64,000 bases of DNA, taken from contig NZ_JAAMPF010000009.1 of assembly GCF_011074795.1 (NCBI RefSeq), forward strand, positions 62,001 through 126,000, read 5' to 3'. Under the pieces are notes generated by a model. The model worked only from the letters and a program-made list of their open reading frames with translations, was not told the origin of the DNA and did not search any database. Source of the DNA: Marinobacter salicampi (lineage in GTDB: Bacteria; Pseudomonadota; Gammaproteobacteria; Pseudomonadales; Oleiphilaceae). A program made the position numbers and the translations under genes. Shown here one piece after another: positions 50,786-59,613 of the stretch (position 1 is its first letter; every line of letters starts with the position of its first letter).

Positions 50786-51790
50786 ATGAACATCATGAAG
50801 GGACTTGTTGTGCGATACCTCATACTGGTTGGTGCTGTCATCGCTCCCGCCGCTTATGCCACGGAGACGGGCTTTGCGCTGAAGCTTGATCAGCCCGGCG
50901 AGCAGGTCAGGTTGGAAGAAAAGAGCTTCGCCAGGCATGCAATGATAGCGGGCCCCATGGACTACCGTGCTGCCACGGCAGCGGGGGAGCGCGAGGGTTA
51001 TATACCTGAAACGGAAATCGTCACCGAAGGCAGCCTGCGCCGGGAAGTGCTCGACTTTGACCGGCAGACCAGCGCCCATGCCTTGTTCCAGCGGGCAGAG
51101 CGGGCAATGACGGCAGCGGGCTACGACATTGATTACCGGTGCGAACGGGCGGCCTGCGGAGATGCCCCGGGATGGACGCTCTTCTATCCTTCACAAGTCG
51201 ACGGTCGAACCGATGCTCAGTATTACCTGTTTGCACGCTTTCCCGCCAAGGGGCCCGCGGAAACATACGTCGCCCTGCATGTAACCGATATCGGTACCCG
51301 GCCACGGGTGGCCATTGATCAGGTGACCGTTCTGTCTGATAACCCTGAACATATTGCCGCCTATGGCCGGTTAATGGAGACCATGATCGAGAGTGATGCT
51401 CTGGCCGGCCCCCTGGTTGCGTTCGGGTTCGACAGCGCGCTACTGGATGATCGCAGCCGCCTGATCCTCAGAGCGGCGAAGCAGGTCCTTGAGAGGAACA
51501 ACCAATGGACACTGGACCTGGTCGGCCATGCCGACGACCGGGGGGATCTGGATTACAACCTGGGTCTTTCACAGCGCCGTGCAAGAGCGGTACACGACTT
51601 CCTGATTGCTGAAGGTATTGCCGGTGAGCGCCTTTCAGTTCGAGGCGAAGGCGCTGCAACGCCGGTCAGCACCACCACCGAACAATGGCGATCGGCCCAG
51701 CGACGGGTCGACCTGTTCAGGTCGGATGGGCTCAAAGGTCAGGCCGCCAGCCAGAGCGAATTGCAGACACCGGCTGAAACCGGCTCCTGA
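50786..51790 (+). CDS. OmpA-family protein of the Tad locus (one N-terminal module)
   Basis: A 334-residue protein. ATG 50786 follows AAGGA at 7 bases. It has a signal peptide (VRYLILVGAVIAPAAYA). The N-terminal half has a DUF4892-like module (AMTAAGYDIDYRCERAACGD), and the C-terminal half has the OmpA peptidoglycan-binding domain (VAFGFDSALLDDRSRLILRAAKQVL, WTLDLVGHADDRGDLDYNLGLSQRRARAV, SVRGEGAATPVST). It probably links the pilus machinery or outer membrane to the cell wall. Confidence 0.85.
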   Translation: MNIMKGLVVRYLILVGAVIAPAAYATETGFALKLDQPGEQVRLEEKSFARHAMIAGPMDYRAATAAGEREGYIPETEIVTEGSLRREVLDFDRQTSAHALFQRAERAMTAAGYDIDYRCERAACGDAPGWTLFYPSQVDGRTDAQYYLFARFPAKGPAETYVALHVTDIGTRPRVAIDQVTVLSDNPEHIAAYGRLMETMIESDALAGPLVAFGFDSALLDDRSRLILRAAKQVLERNNQWTLDLVGHADDRGDLDYNLGLSQRRARAVHDFLIAEGIAGERLSVRGEGAATPVSTTTEQWRSAQRRVDLFRSDGLKGQAASQSELQTPAETGS

Positions 51791-51850
51791 CAAGGGCTTC
51801 GATCTGTCGACAGAAGATTTTCGTGACATCAACATCAGCAAGGATATGCC

Positions 51851-53341
51851 ATGTGGTTTAAGCCGGTTTTCTATGCCTTCGTCTTGGTTCTCGCCTGGAG
51901 TGCCACCGTTTTGCCTGCTGCCGCTAGTGAAGGGGGTGCTGATCACCCGTTGGTTGACCGCCACCCGGAGGCGGAGATCGACAGCTACAGCAAGCAGGGC
52001 TACGTGGAGTACCGGCAGTTGGTGGGGCCGCTCGGCGTACGGGAGGGCTGTTGCGACATCGAAGAGGAGAACACCCCGCTGAACCGGATTCAGGGGGAAC
52101 TGACTCGAATCGTGTACTCTGTGCCAAAACGCCTGAGTGCTCTGGAGCTGTTCGAATCCCACCGGCAGTCGCTGGAGAGTGCCAGTTACGAAATCCTCTT
52201 CCAGTGTGTGGACAGTGCCTGCGGCGAGTTCCGCGATTATCAGATGCTCAACGGGGAGCTCAATGTGGTCTACGGCCTGAGTTACCTGGCCGCCCGCAGC
52301 GCGGACGGTTCAACCCATGTGGCACTTGCCTTCGTTCCCGAATCTTCCTCATCGGACAGCTGGGAATATGCCGTGGATGTGGCGGAAAGTCGCCCTCTGG
52401 TCAACCGCATCCGGGTACTGGCTCCCGAACGGTCAGTCTCTACACCGGAATCAGCACCTGAGCCGTTGGAGTCCGACGTGGCGGGTTCCAGCGATCATCC
52501 TCTGTTCCCCCGTCACCCTTCAGCCTCAATTCATCACTATAGCTCTGCGGACTTTGAGCAGTTCAGGCAACTGCTCGGACCGATTCACGGTAAAGGCTGC
52601 TGCGAACTGGACCTGGAAAAGACCCGTTCAACGACAGCCGAGGGCAAACTGACCCGTATCCTCTACCGGCTGCCAGCGGCAGTGACCCGGCGGGAAATTA
52701 TGGACTCCTACCAGCAAAGCCTGAATGACTCCGGTTATGAAATACTGTTCCAGTGCGAGGACGACGCCTGCGGGGAGTACCTGCAGTTTGATCTGCTTGA
52801 TTCTGAAGTCGACCCTGTTACCGGTTTTCATTACATCGCAGCAGCGAGCGCCGACGGCCGTATCCGGCTGAGCATCGCGTTCCCCGAGCCGAACTCTGAC
52901 GCATATAATGAGTTCGGGCTTTCGGTTCTGGAAGAGCGGGATATGCAGAACCGCATTACCGTTCTCTCACCGGATGCCCTTAAAAAAGCGCTTGATGACA
53001 CAGGCAAGGCGGTCCTTGGCGGGATATTCTTTGAGCACGACAGCGCCGCTTTGATGCCGTCCTCCGATCAGGCTCTGGAACAGGTGGCGGCTATGATGGA
53101 ACGTCATCCCGAACTCAAGATCTACGTTGTGGGGCATACCGATAACCGGGGTGAGCTCGATTATAACCGAGAGCTTTCCGAACGCCGGGCCCAGGCCGTG
53201 GCCGATCGCCTGATCGGAGCATTCAATATCGCCCAGAGACGACTGGAGGGCTTCGGTGTGGCGTCTCTCGCACCCCAGTCGACCAATGCCTCCGAGGATG
53301 GCCAGGCCAAAAATCGCAGGGTTGAACTGGTCGCTCAGTGA
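51851..53341 (+). CDS. OmpA-family protein with duplicated DUF4892-like modules
   Basis: A 496-residue protein. After a signal peptide (FYAFVLVLAWSATVLPAAA) two similar modules follow. The first begins DHPLVDRHPEAEIDSYS and the second DHPLFPRHPSASIHHYS; both contain G.CC(D/E)(I/L), G.LTRI.Y, a helix, and SxYEILFQC..(S/D)ACGE. A C-terminal OmpA domain (IFFEHDSAALMPSSDQALEQVA, VVGHTDNRGELDYNRELSERRAQ) follows. AAGGAT is 8 bases before ATG 51851. This is the last gene of the Tad block. Confidence 0.88.
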   Translation: MWFKPVFYAFVLVLAWSATVLPAAASEGGADHPLVDRHPEAEIDSYSKQGYVEYRQLVGPLGVREGCCDIEEENTPLNRIQGELTRIVYSVPKRLSALELFESHRQSLESASYEILFQCVDSACGEFRDYQMLNGELNVVYGLSYLAARSADGSTHVALAFVPESSSSDSWEYAVDVAESRPLVNRIRVLAPERSVSTPESAPEPLESDVAGSSDHPLFPRHPSASIHHYSSADFEQFRQLLGPIHGKGCCELDLEKTRSTTAEGKLTRILYRLPAAVTRREIMDSYQQSLNDSGYEILFQCEDDACGEYLQFDLLDSEVDPVTGFHYIAAASADGRIRLSIAFPEPNSDAYNEFGLSVLEERDMQNRITVLSPDALKKALDDTGKAVLGGIFFEHDSAALMPSSDQALEQVAAMMERHPELKIYVVGHTDNRGELDYNRELSERRAQAVADRLIGAFNIAQRRLEGFGVASLAPQSTNASEDGQAKNRRVELVAQ

Positions 53342-53348
53342 AGGTCCA

Positions 53349-53386
53349 ACATGGCAGGCGGCTGATGCCGAGCCGGTCTGCTATGT
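53349..53386. terminator. Stem-loop between the Tad locus and the convergent hydrolase gene
   Basis: ACATGGCAG (53349-53357) pairs with CTGCTATGT (53378-53386), with one G-U pair, and an inner CGGC/GCCG stem is present. It overlaps the end of the convergent hydrolase gene, so it may terminate both. No T-run. Confidence 0.45.
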
Positions 53387-54460
53387 GGAACCTGCTTCCA
53401 CCCGCGACAGAAACGCGCCGATATGCTCGTAGGCCTCTTCTGCCTCCGGCAACAGCGGTGTAAACAGGTGCCATACATGAACCATGTCAGGCCAGGTCTT
53501 CACCTCTACCGGTGAACCGGCAGCCTGCGCTTTCTCTGCGTATCGCTGGGCGTTTTCCAGCAGCATTTCCGATTCGCTGGCGTGAATCAGTGTTGGAGGC
53601 AGGCCGTGCAGCTTCCCTCGCAGAGGCGATGCGATCGGGCTGGTGGGCAGTACCCGCATACCCAGCACAGTTCCCCACCACAGTAACGGCAAGGGTACCC
53701 GGGACAGTTTCCTGACGGTTGGCCCCAGCATGGCATCGGTTTTCAGATTGGCACGGCTGCCCAACGAGGTCAGCATCAGTTCGGTCGAAGGGGATAAGGC
53801 AATAGCGGCGGTCGGTGGTGGCAGACCCTGGTCCCGTATCCAGGCGATAAGCCCCAAGGTATGGCTGCCGCCCGCGGAATCACCGGCCACCACCACGAAT
53901 TCAGCCGGTGCTTTGCCGTCCGGCCCGTTGTCCAGGATCCAGCGATAGGCCTGCTGGCAGTCGATGATGCCGTCCAGATAACGGCTCTCCGGCATCAGCC
54001 GGTAATCGATAGCGAATACGCAGGCCTGGGCCAGTCGGGACAGCCGGTCAGTAATGGCGCGATGGCTTTTGGGGCTGCCGGCGATCCAGGAGCCGCCGTG
54101 GATGTAGAGAAGGCGACGCTCGGGTTTTGCTCCGGGCGCAATTACCCATTCTCCCTTGGGCGAGCCGCTGGTCGGGGAGCGAATTTCCGAGACCAGTTCC
54201 AGGCCATCGCTCATGCTATCCATATATTTGCGCAACGCCTTTACACGGGCGCGGCCATGGAGGCCTCTGGCGGCGGCATGCATACCCTTGACCTTTTCAA
54301 GCACCTGTTGGCGAGCCTCATTTTGGTGTTCGGGGGCGGGGAATTCGGAGTCATCCGTGGCATCACGGCTCCGGCGCAGAAGGAAAACCACGGCCGCAGT
54401 CAATGCAATCATGACGAGACCAAACCACATCATTACGAACCAGGCGATTCCGAACATCAT
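53381..54460 (-). CDS. Membrane-anchored alpha/beta hydrolase (HSL-type esterase/lipase)
   Basis: A 359-residue protein. It has an N-terminal membrane helix (FVMMWFGLVMIALTAAVVFLL). The catalytic domain has the oxyanion motif YIHGGSW, the nucleophile in GDSAGGSH, a DYRLMPESRY strand, and acid/base segments near ASESEMLLENAQRYAEK and WPDMVHVWHLF. This is the hormone-sensitive lipase family. It is anchored with the active site probably on the outer or inner face of the membrane. The substrate is unknown. Confidence 0.87.
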   Translation of the reverse strand: MMFGIAWFVMMWFGLVMIALTAAVVFLLRRSRDATDDSEFPAPEHQNEARQQVLEKVKGMHAAARGLHGRARVKALRKYMDSMSDGLELVSEIRSPTSGSPKGEWVIAPGAKPERRLLYIHGGSWIAGSPKSHRAITDRLSRLAQACVFAIDYRLMPESRYLDGIIDCQQAYRWILDNGPDGKAPAEFVVVAGDSAGGSHTLGLIAWIRDQGLPPPTAAIALSPSTELMLTSLGSRANLKTDAMLGPTVRKLSRVPLPLLWWGTVLGMRVLPTSPIASPLRGKLHGLPPTLIHASESEMLLENAQRYAEKAQAAGSPVEVKTWPDMVHVWHLFTPLLPEAEEAYEHIGAFLSRVEAGST

Positions 54461-54587
54461 AGACAGCCTTTATAAGTGCTGGTGCTTGCGGGTACCGCCC
54501 GGTTTTTGGCCAACCCTCATGCACGGCATTCACGTGGACGTTCTGGACACTAAAGTAGCACGGGGGCAGTTTGCGCGCGCTGGTTCT

Positions 54588-55256
54588 TCAGTCACTCTGC
54601 TGCAGCCCCATCTCCCAGAAGTCGATCTCAAGCCGGGTGGCATCGCTGAATATCCGGGCGAGCTGTTCGAATCGGGAAAGGGAAATATCAGCCAGCCTGT
54701 CATTCAGCCAGTGGACTTCCGCCTCCATGGCTTGCTGGAATTCATCGCTCTCGTACATGGCGATCCAGGCATCGTAGGGGTTGCGCTCGCCGCGAAGGGT
54801 TTCCCGCTGACGGTTCAGCCAGTTGGCTATTTCACCGTAGCCCACCATGCAGGGCGAGAGGGCGACGTGCAGGTCCAGCAGGTCGCCCCGGTTGCCAGTG
54901 TCGAGCACGTAGCGCGTATAGGCAATGGTGGCCCGGGCTTCCGGCAGGCGGGCCAGTTCCGCCTCTGAAATACCCCATTCCCTGCAATAGCTGATGTGCA
55001 GGTCCAGCTCCACATCCACAATGGCCTGCAGTCCTTCCTTGGCTTGCCGCAGGTCTGCCAGGGTCGGGCTTTTGTAGGCGGCCAGGGCAAACGCCCGGGC
55101 GAACTGGATCAGAAACAGGTAGTCCTGCTTGAGATAATGCTGGAAAGCCTCCGGAGCAAGGGATGCGTCCCCCAGTTGTTTCACAAAGCTGTGCTCGATA
55201 TATTCGCGCCACTCTGACTGGCAGCGCTTTTTAAGGTCTTCAAATTGGTAGGGCAT
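54588..55256 (-). CDS. tenA: TenA family thiaminase II
   Basis: A 222-residue all-helical protein. Family features are SFVKQLGDASLAPEAFQHYLKQDYLFLIQFARAFAL, HISYCREWGIS, LSPCMVGYGEIANWL and the C-terminal FWEMGLQQSD. The catalytic Cys of TenA lies in LSPCMVGY. It salvages thiamin by hydrolysing degraded pyrimidine forms. AGGAGATCCC precedes ATG 55256. It stands alone, without other thi genes in view. Confidence 0.92.
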   Translation of the reverse strand: MPYQFEDLKKRCQSEWREYIEHSFVKQLGDASLAPEAFQHYLKQDYLFLIQFARAFALAAYKSPTLADLRQAKEGLQAIVDVELDLHISYCREWGISEAELARLPEARATIAYTRYVLDTGNRGDLLDLHVALSPCMVGYGEIANWLNRQRETLRGERNPYDAWIAMYESDEFQQAMEAEVHWLNDRLADISLSRFEQLARIFSDATRLEIDFWEMGLQQSD

Positions 55257-55388
55257 GGGATCTCCTGCTGTGGGGGCCCGAGCTTGCGACAGGGTCTATG
55301 GAAGCATTAAACCCACGTCTGATCTAGATTTCCGTTCAGCATGGCATAATTGGTTTTTACGGGTTACCTATATGCTGGAGAAAAGCCA

Positions 55389-56030
55389 TTGAATCTGAAA
55401 GGGTCACTCACCGCCTGGGACGATGCCAAGGGGTTCGGTTTCATAACGCCTGAGGGCAGTGGTGACAGGGTTTTCGCCCACATCAGCGCCTACTCTGGCC
55501 GGGGTCGACCTTCGGCCCATCGCAAAGTGGTTTATAACCAGAGCAAGGACGGCCAGGGACGCTTGCGGGCGGCACAGTTCCAGTGCGCAGGAGCCGCGAG
55601 GATACGGGCAAGTGTGGCCCCTGGTGTCTGGCTGGCTTTGTTGGTGGCAGCCGGTTTCGTCGGGGGGCTTGGTGGCCTGTTTGCCACTGGGGTTGTGCCT
55701 GTGGCTTTGCCAGCGACCTACCTCGCACTGAGTCTGCTTACGTTTGTGCTATATGCGGTGGACAAGAGCGCTGCGGGGCGCGGAGAAAGGCGGGTGCCAG
55801 AGAAACGGCTGCATCTATTTGATCTTCTGGGAGGCTGGCCGGGTGCCCTGATTGCCCAGCAGTTATTCCGCCACAAGACCCGTAAGGGCTCTTTCCAGTT
55901 TATTTACTGGTTGTGTGTCTTCCTTAACCTGGCGGTCCTAGGATGGCTGTTATTCTGGCCTGAGGCATATTTTGTCCGGCAGGAGCTGGGGGTTGAACAA
56001 CTGCGACTGAACCTGCTTTCGGGTTTCTGA
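55389..56030 (+). CDS. Cold-shock domain plus DUF1294 membrane protein
   Basis: A 213-residue protein. The start is TTG 55389, 8 bases after GGAG. The N-terminal cold-shock fold (LTAWDDAKGFGFITPEGSGDRVFAHIS) is followed by DUF1294 helices (VWLALLVAAGFVGGLGGL, LPATYLALSLLTFVLYAVDK) and the conserved DLLGGWPGALIAQQLFRHKTRKGSFQFIYWL. The order CSD-DUF1294 is a known architecture. The role is undefined, perhaps nucleic-acid related. Confidence 0.9.
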   Translation: MNLKGSLTAWDDAKGFGFITPEGSGDRVFAHISAYSGRGRPSAHRKVVYNQSKDGQGRLRAAQFQCAGAARIRASVAPGVWLALLVAAGFVGGLGGLFATGVVPVALPATYLALSLLTFVLYAVDKSAAGRGERRVPEKRLHLFDLLGGWPGALIAQQLFRHKTRKGSFQFIYWLCVFLNLAVLGWLLFWPEAYFVRQELGVEQLRLNLLSGF

Positions 56031-56046
56031 CTGAAGGAGAGGCGAC

Positions 56047-56481
56047 ATGACACCTCCAACACAGAGCATCCGGCACCCGTCCCCATCGCCCTCTTCAAGC
56101 CCGTGGGCTGTGTTTCTGGCACACCTGTTTGTGATCCTCGTGGCCTGGACGGTTTTCATCAAGTATCTGTTCCCGATCGCGTTTGCGTTGATCATCGGGG
56201 AAAGGTGGACCACCTATATCTACTGGGACCTGTGGCCGGTGGCCCACCTCTGGCTGGCCTGGGCGTTACTGGCACGCCCTCGGTATACCCGCGTCCTGGC
56301 CATTGTTATGTCCCTGGTTGAAACCCTGATCATCGTCACACTGTTTACACACTTTCTTGCGGATCCTGAGTGGTCGATCTGGCGCACGAACTGGTTTGTG
56401 AACAAGGTCTTCGTGCTGACAGGGTTTTTTCTGGTGTTGGGGACTGCTTTGATTAGCCCGAACGCCATAAAAGTGCATTAA
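56047..56481 (+). CDS. Small membrane protein with four helices, 144 aa
   Basis: AAGGAG precedes ATG 56047. Hydrophobic helices are visible: WAVFLAHLFVILVAWTVFIKYLF, YWDLWPVAHLWLAWALLA, VLAIVMSLVETLIIVTLF and NKVFVLTGFFLVLGTALI. It is 16 bases after the DUF1294 gene and probably co-transcribed. No family recognised. Confidence 0.7.
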   Translation: MTPPTQSIRHPSPSPSSSPWAVFLAHLFVILVAWTVFIKYLFPIAFALIIGERWTTYIYWDLWPVAHLWLAWALLARPRYTRVLAIVMSLVETLIIVTLFTHFLADPEWSIWRTNWFVNKVFVLTGFFLVLGTALISPNAIKVH

Positions 56482-56814
56482 CTGAAGCCGTCGTTCCGCA
56501 ATACGCTAACTAAGATGGCCTGTTCCCCGCCAGAGGCAAGTTGTAACTGCCCAGTCAGCCACTACCGATGTATTCGGTAATTTTTTGCGGGGCAGCATTT
56601 CGAGGTTTTTCACGTGGTCGAACTGTATTTACATACAATGCCCCAGCTTTTCTCAGCTAACAAAATTTAACAAGCTTTCCAGAGCGGGTAGGTAGAATAC
56701 CGGGCTTCCCCGCCTGCCGTTTTAACGAAAATTTTCAACGGATTGGCCGATCCATAGTTGCTCCCGCCCAATGCAGGGCAAAAGCGAACCATATCTCCAC
56801 CGAGGGGCTGATCC
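56482..56814. other. Intergenic region upstream of the chemoreceptor gene
   Basis: This 333-base stretch has no gene. It contains a candidate sigma-28 type promoter near 56728-56753, listed separately. Its first part shows nothing distinct. Confidence 0.45.
56728..56753 (+). promoter_or_regulatory. Candidate sigma-28 (FliA) promoter of the chemoreceptor gene
   Basis: AAAATTTT (56728-56735) and GCCGATCC (56746-56753) match 6 of 8 positions of each FliA box (TAAAGTTT and GCCGATAA), with a 10-base spacer against the usual 11. The start codon lies about 60 bases downstream. Chemoreceptor genes are commonly under FliA control. Confidence 0.4.
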
Positions 56815-58440
56815 GTGGCATATTTCAGTAAGAGTATTTCCAGGCAGGTAACAGGTCTGGTTCTGGCCGTAAATCTGCTCGTTGTTGTGGTAGCGGGTAG
56901 TTATCTTACATTCTCGCTGGACGTAACCGAGCGATTCAGCTTCGTGCTTGAGGAAGAGTTCGCCGCCGCCAACGAAGCCCAAGCCATACTTATTGATTTC
57001 AAGACACAGGTTCAGGAGTGGAAGAACGTTCTGATTCGTGGCGATGATGACGCCCAAAGGGAGAAATACTGGGGCCGTTTTCAGAAGCAGGAGCTGAAGA
57101 TCCAGGCGAAGCTCGACCAGCTGACAGATACTCTTTGGGATCAAGAGGCGAGAGCGGTTCTTGAATCGTTCCAGAAAGAACACCAGGCAATGGGCAGGGC
57201 CTACCGTCAGGGTTTCGAGCGTTTCGAGGCCTCAGGCTACGATCACGCAGTAGGAGATGCAGCGGTTTCCGGCATAGACCGTGAGCCCTCCAGGCTCATA
57301 GAAGAAGCTGTTGCACGTATTGCATCCCTTGCTCGTGAGGACGCTCACACCATTGAAAAAAGCGCCCATGACAATACCCTGCTTGCGGGAACCGGTTTGA
57401 TTCTCGCCATCTTTATTGGCACTGGCATTATCCTGATTGTGATCAGCAGGAGAATCGTCAGGCCCACTGAGCAGATCAGCGGTCAGTTACAGAAGCTTGG
57501 TGAGGGTGACCTTTCAGATCCAGTGACCCTCAAGCGCGAAGATGAACTGGGCGCTCTGGCCGCTGCGTCACGAAAGCTACATCAGTTTCTTCAGGAAATA
57601 CGCACTACCACTCAGTCGAACGCGGCGGATCTGGATCTGATTGCGGCATCGGTCAAGAATGGCGGCCGCGCTATATCCGAAAAATCCCAGGGCAGCCACC
57701 AGCGCATCGATCAGGTCGCAGCGGCGATGAATGAAATGTCTTCCACGGCCCAGGATGTGGCGCAACATGCCGCAGGCGTTTCCTCTCAGGTTGATGAGAC
57801 AACCACCGAAACCAATAAAGCCGATCGACATATCACAGCAACCACCAGCAGCATGGAGCGGCTCGCTGACCAGATCCGGTCCACCGGTGAAACCGTCGCA
57901 AAGCTGGCTGCCGGGAGCAATAAAGTAGGTGATGTGATGAAAGTCATTCGTGAAATCGCTGATCAGACCAACCTGCTTGCCCTGAATGCTGCGATCGAGG
58001 CGGCCAGGGCAGGCGAGGCTGGTCGCGGTTTTTCCGTGGTGGCTGATGAAGTCAGAAATCTGGCCGCGAAAACCCAGCACGCCACGGTCGAGATTGATTC
58101 CATCATCGGAGACATCGCATCCGGTTCCAGGGACGCCACCGAATTCATGCATGCTAGCGAGGTGGTTACCAAGGAGTGTGTCGAACAGGTCAACGACATC
58201 CAGGTCATCATTGCCGGTATTAATCAGCGCATGAGCAGCGTCAAGGACGCAACCATACAGGTGGCTACGGCGGCGGAAGAGCAAACCAGCGTCTGTGAAG
58301 ATATCAATCAGAACATAACGGACATTGCAGAACTTTCGGAAGATATGAGCAAAGCGTCCAATGAGAACCTCAAGCTTATACCTGAGCTTGAGGCTATGGC
58401 CCATTCTGCAAAACGACTCTCCGAGCGCCTCAGGGGTTAA
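56815..58440 (+). CDS. Methyl-accepting chemotaxis protein
   Basis: A 541-residue protein. The start is GTG 56815 after GAGGGG. Transmembrane helix 1 ([20 protein letters not shown]) and helix 2 ([23 protein letters not shown]) flank a helical sensor of about 160 residues. HAMP follows ([23 protein letters not shown]) and then the signalling domain with the conserved hairpin tip [26 protein letters not shown] near residue 380. There is no C-terminal NWETF-like pentapeptide, so adaptation enzymes would bind elsewhere or by proximity. The ligand is unknown. Confidence 0.92.
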   Translation: MAYFSKSISRQVTGLVLAVNLLVVVVAGSYLTFSLDVTERFSFVLEEEFAAANEAQAILIDFKTQVQEWKNVLIRGDDDAQREKYWGRFQKQELKIQAKLDQLTDTLWDQEARAVLESFQKEHQAMGRAYRQGFERFEASGYDHAVGDAAVSGIDREPSRLIEEAVARIASLAREDAHTIEKSAHDNTLLAGTGLILAIFIGTGIILIVISRRIVRPTEQISGQLQKLGEGDLSDPVTLKREDELGALAAASRKLHQFLQEIRTTTQSNAADLDLIAASVKNGGRAISEKSQGSHQRIDQVAAAMNEMSSTAQDVAQHAAGVSSQVDETTTETNKADRHITATTSSMERLADQIRSTGETVAKLAAGSNKVGDVMKVIREIADQTNLLALNAAIEAARAGEAGRGFSVVADEVRNLAAKTQHATVEIDSIIGDIASGSRDATEFMHASEVVTKECVEQVNDIQVIIAGINQRMSSVKDATIQVATAAEEQTSVCEDINQNITDIAELSEDMSKASNENLKLIPELEAMAHSAKRLSERLRG

Positions 58441-58930
58441 TCCCGTTCAGAAAACCAATGGGCCGGCGCAGCAATACCGCGCAGGCCCTTCATCTCATGC
58501 CCCGGCAGTATTCATTCTCTCTGCCAACGCATTGACTGTGTCCTGCACGCGACCGCAACCCATGGCCTGAGCGTTGTGGTCATCAATACGCTAGCAACAG
58601 GCTGCCGCACCGGTGGTCATTTCGAATGGGCCCGCCATGAAAAACTATCAGCGATAGTAAGCACAACGCCCGAGACTGCGGCGCGAGCCCTTTCTCCGGA
58701 AACTGATCCCCCGCTAACAAGACAGCCCGGAGAAGCTCGCCCAACTGCCTTTTCCCTTTACCATCCTGAGCCACTGAGAAACCATTCGCCATCACGCCTG
58801 GCAGTTGCTCAGGTACTGTGAGAAACCTGAGCGGTCGTCTGGTCCCCGATGAAACAATCTGTTTTATCTTTGCTATGGTTAGGTATAGCAATGATCAAAT
58901 TTTCCCCAAACTTTCGCGAGGGATTGCTTT
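58441..58930. other. Gene-free stretch upstream of the glycine-zipper gene
   Basis: About 490 bases without a supported gene; frames found here have no ribosome sites. It holds the chemoreceptor terminator-like hairpin (58460-58490). At its end it has a leader similar to that of the 34564 fragment, including aattttc..caaa and cgcgagg. Confidence 0.5.
58460..58490 (+). terminator. Terminator-like hairpin after the chemoreceptor gene
   Basis: GGGCC (58460-58464) pairs with GGCCC (58484-58488), and GCGC (58466-58469) with GCGC (58479-58482), with one mismatch between, followed by TT. It starts 20 bases after the stop codon. Confidence 0.5.
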
Positions 58931-59488
58931 ATGGGACATATAATCGCCGGTCGTTTTGACGATCAGGAAAAAGCTGAAAATCTGGCGCAGGCGCTGGAGG
59001 AAGCCGGGATCGACAAGGACAAGGTTTCAGTTTTCTATGTCGCTCCGGATGGACAGCATCATGTCCTGCCCCTCGGTGGCGACAAGGGCAGCTCTCCCGG
59101 GGCATCGGAATCCGGCAAGGGGGCCTGGATGGGCGCCGGAGCCGGTGCGGTTGCTGGCGCGGCTGTGGGCTCCGTCGGGGGGCCTGTTGGCGTGGGCATT
59201 GGCGCCGGCGTAGGGGCCTATACAGGCTCTCTGGCCGGGGCGGTGAGTAAAACCCGCGACGAGCCGGAGTCCGACCCTGAGGCTGTGAAGAGCCAAGCGC
59301 AGCTGACCGACCGCAAATCCGGCCCCCATGTAGCCGCCGAGGTGAATGGTGCTCATAGGGACAAGGTGATCGGGCTGATTCGGGATCACGGCGGCAAAGA
59401 GGTGGAAGAGGCTGACGGCAGTATTGAAGACAGCGAGTGGCTGGACTTCGACCCCACCAAGCCAGTGAAACTTGTTTCCGGGCAGTGA
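58931..59488 (+). CDS. Glycine-zipper protein with flanking GRF-type modules
   Basis: A 185-residue protein. The N-terminal module MGHIIAGRFDDQEKAENLAQALEEAGI is followed by a strand and linker, then a long glycine-zipper (WMGAGAGAVAGAAVGSVGG, GVGIGAGVGAYTGSLAGAV). This is likely a pair of membrane-inserting helices. The C-terminal module (HVAAEVNGAHRDKVIGLIRDHGGKEVEEAD) matches the second half of the small 3859 protein. It could be an envelope or stress protein; the family name is uncertain. A truncated copy of its 5' end lies at 34564. Confidence 0.75.
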   Translation: MGHIIAGRFDDQEKAENLAQALEEAGIDKDKVSVFYVAPDGQHHVLPLGGDKGSSPGASESGKGAWMGAGAGAVAGAAVGSVGGPVGVGIGAGVGAYTGSLAGAVSKTRDEPESDPEAVKSQAQLTDRKSGPHVAAEVNGAHRDKVIGLIRDHGGKEVEEADGSIEDSEWLDFDPTKPVKLVSGQ

Positions 59489-59613
59489 TGTCGCACTGGA
59501 ATTCTGGTGAGCCATGCCAGCAAAAACCCGGCGCGGGTACTTCATTCAGTTTCCCCGGCGTGTAGCTTTTTGAGCGCACGTCAGGGCGCCTCATAGCGGG
59601 CCGAGGAACCACC

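Noticed and set aside
57577..58404. Minus-strand frame of about 275 codons
   Set aside because: Antisense to the chemoreceptor signalling domain, whose repetitive codons leave the opposite strand open.
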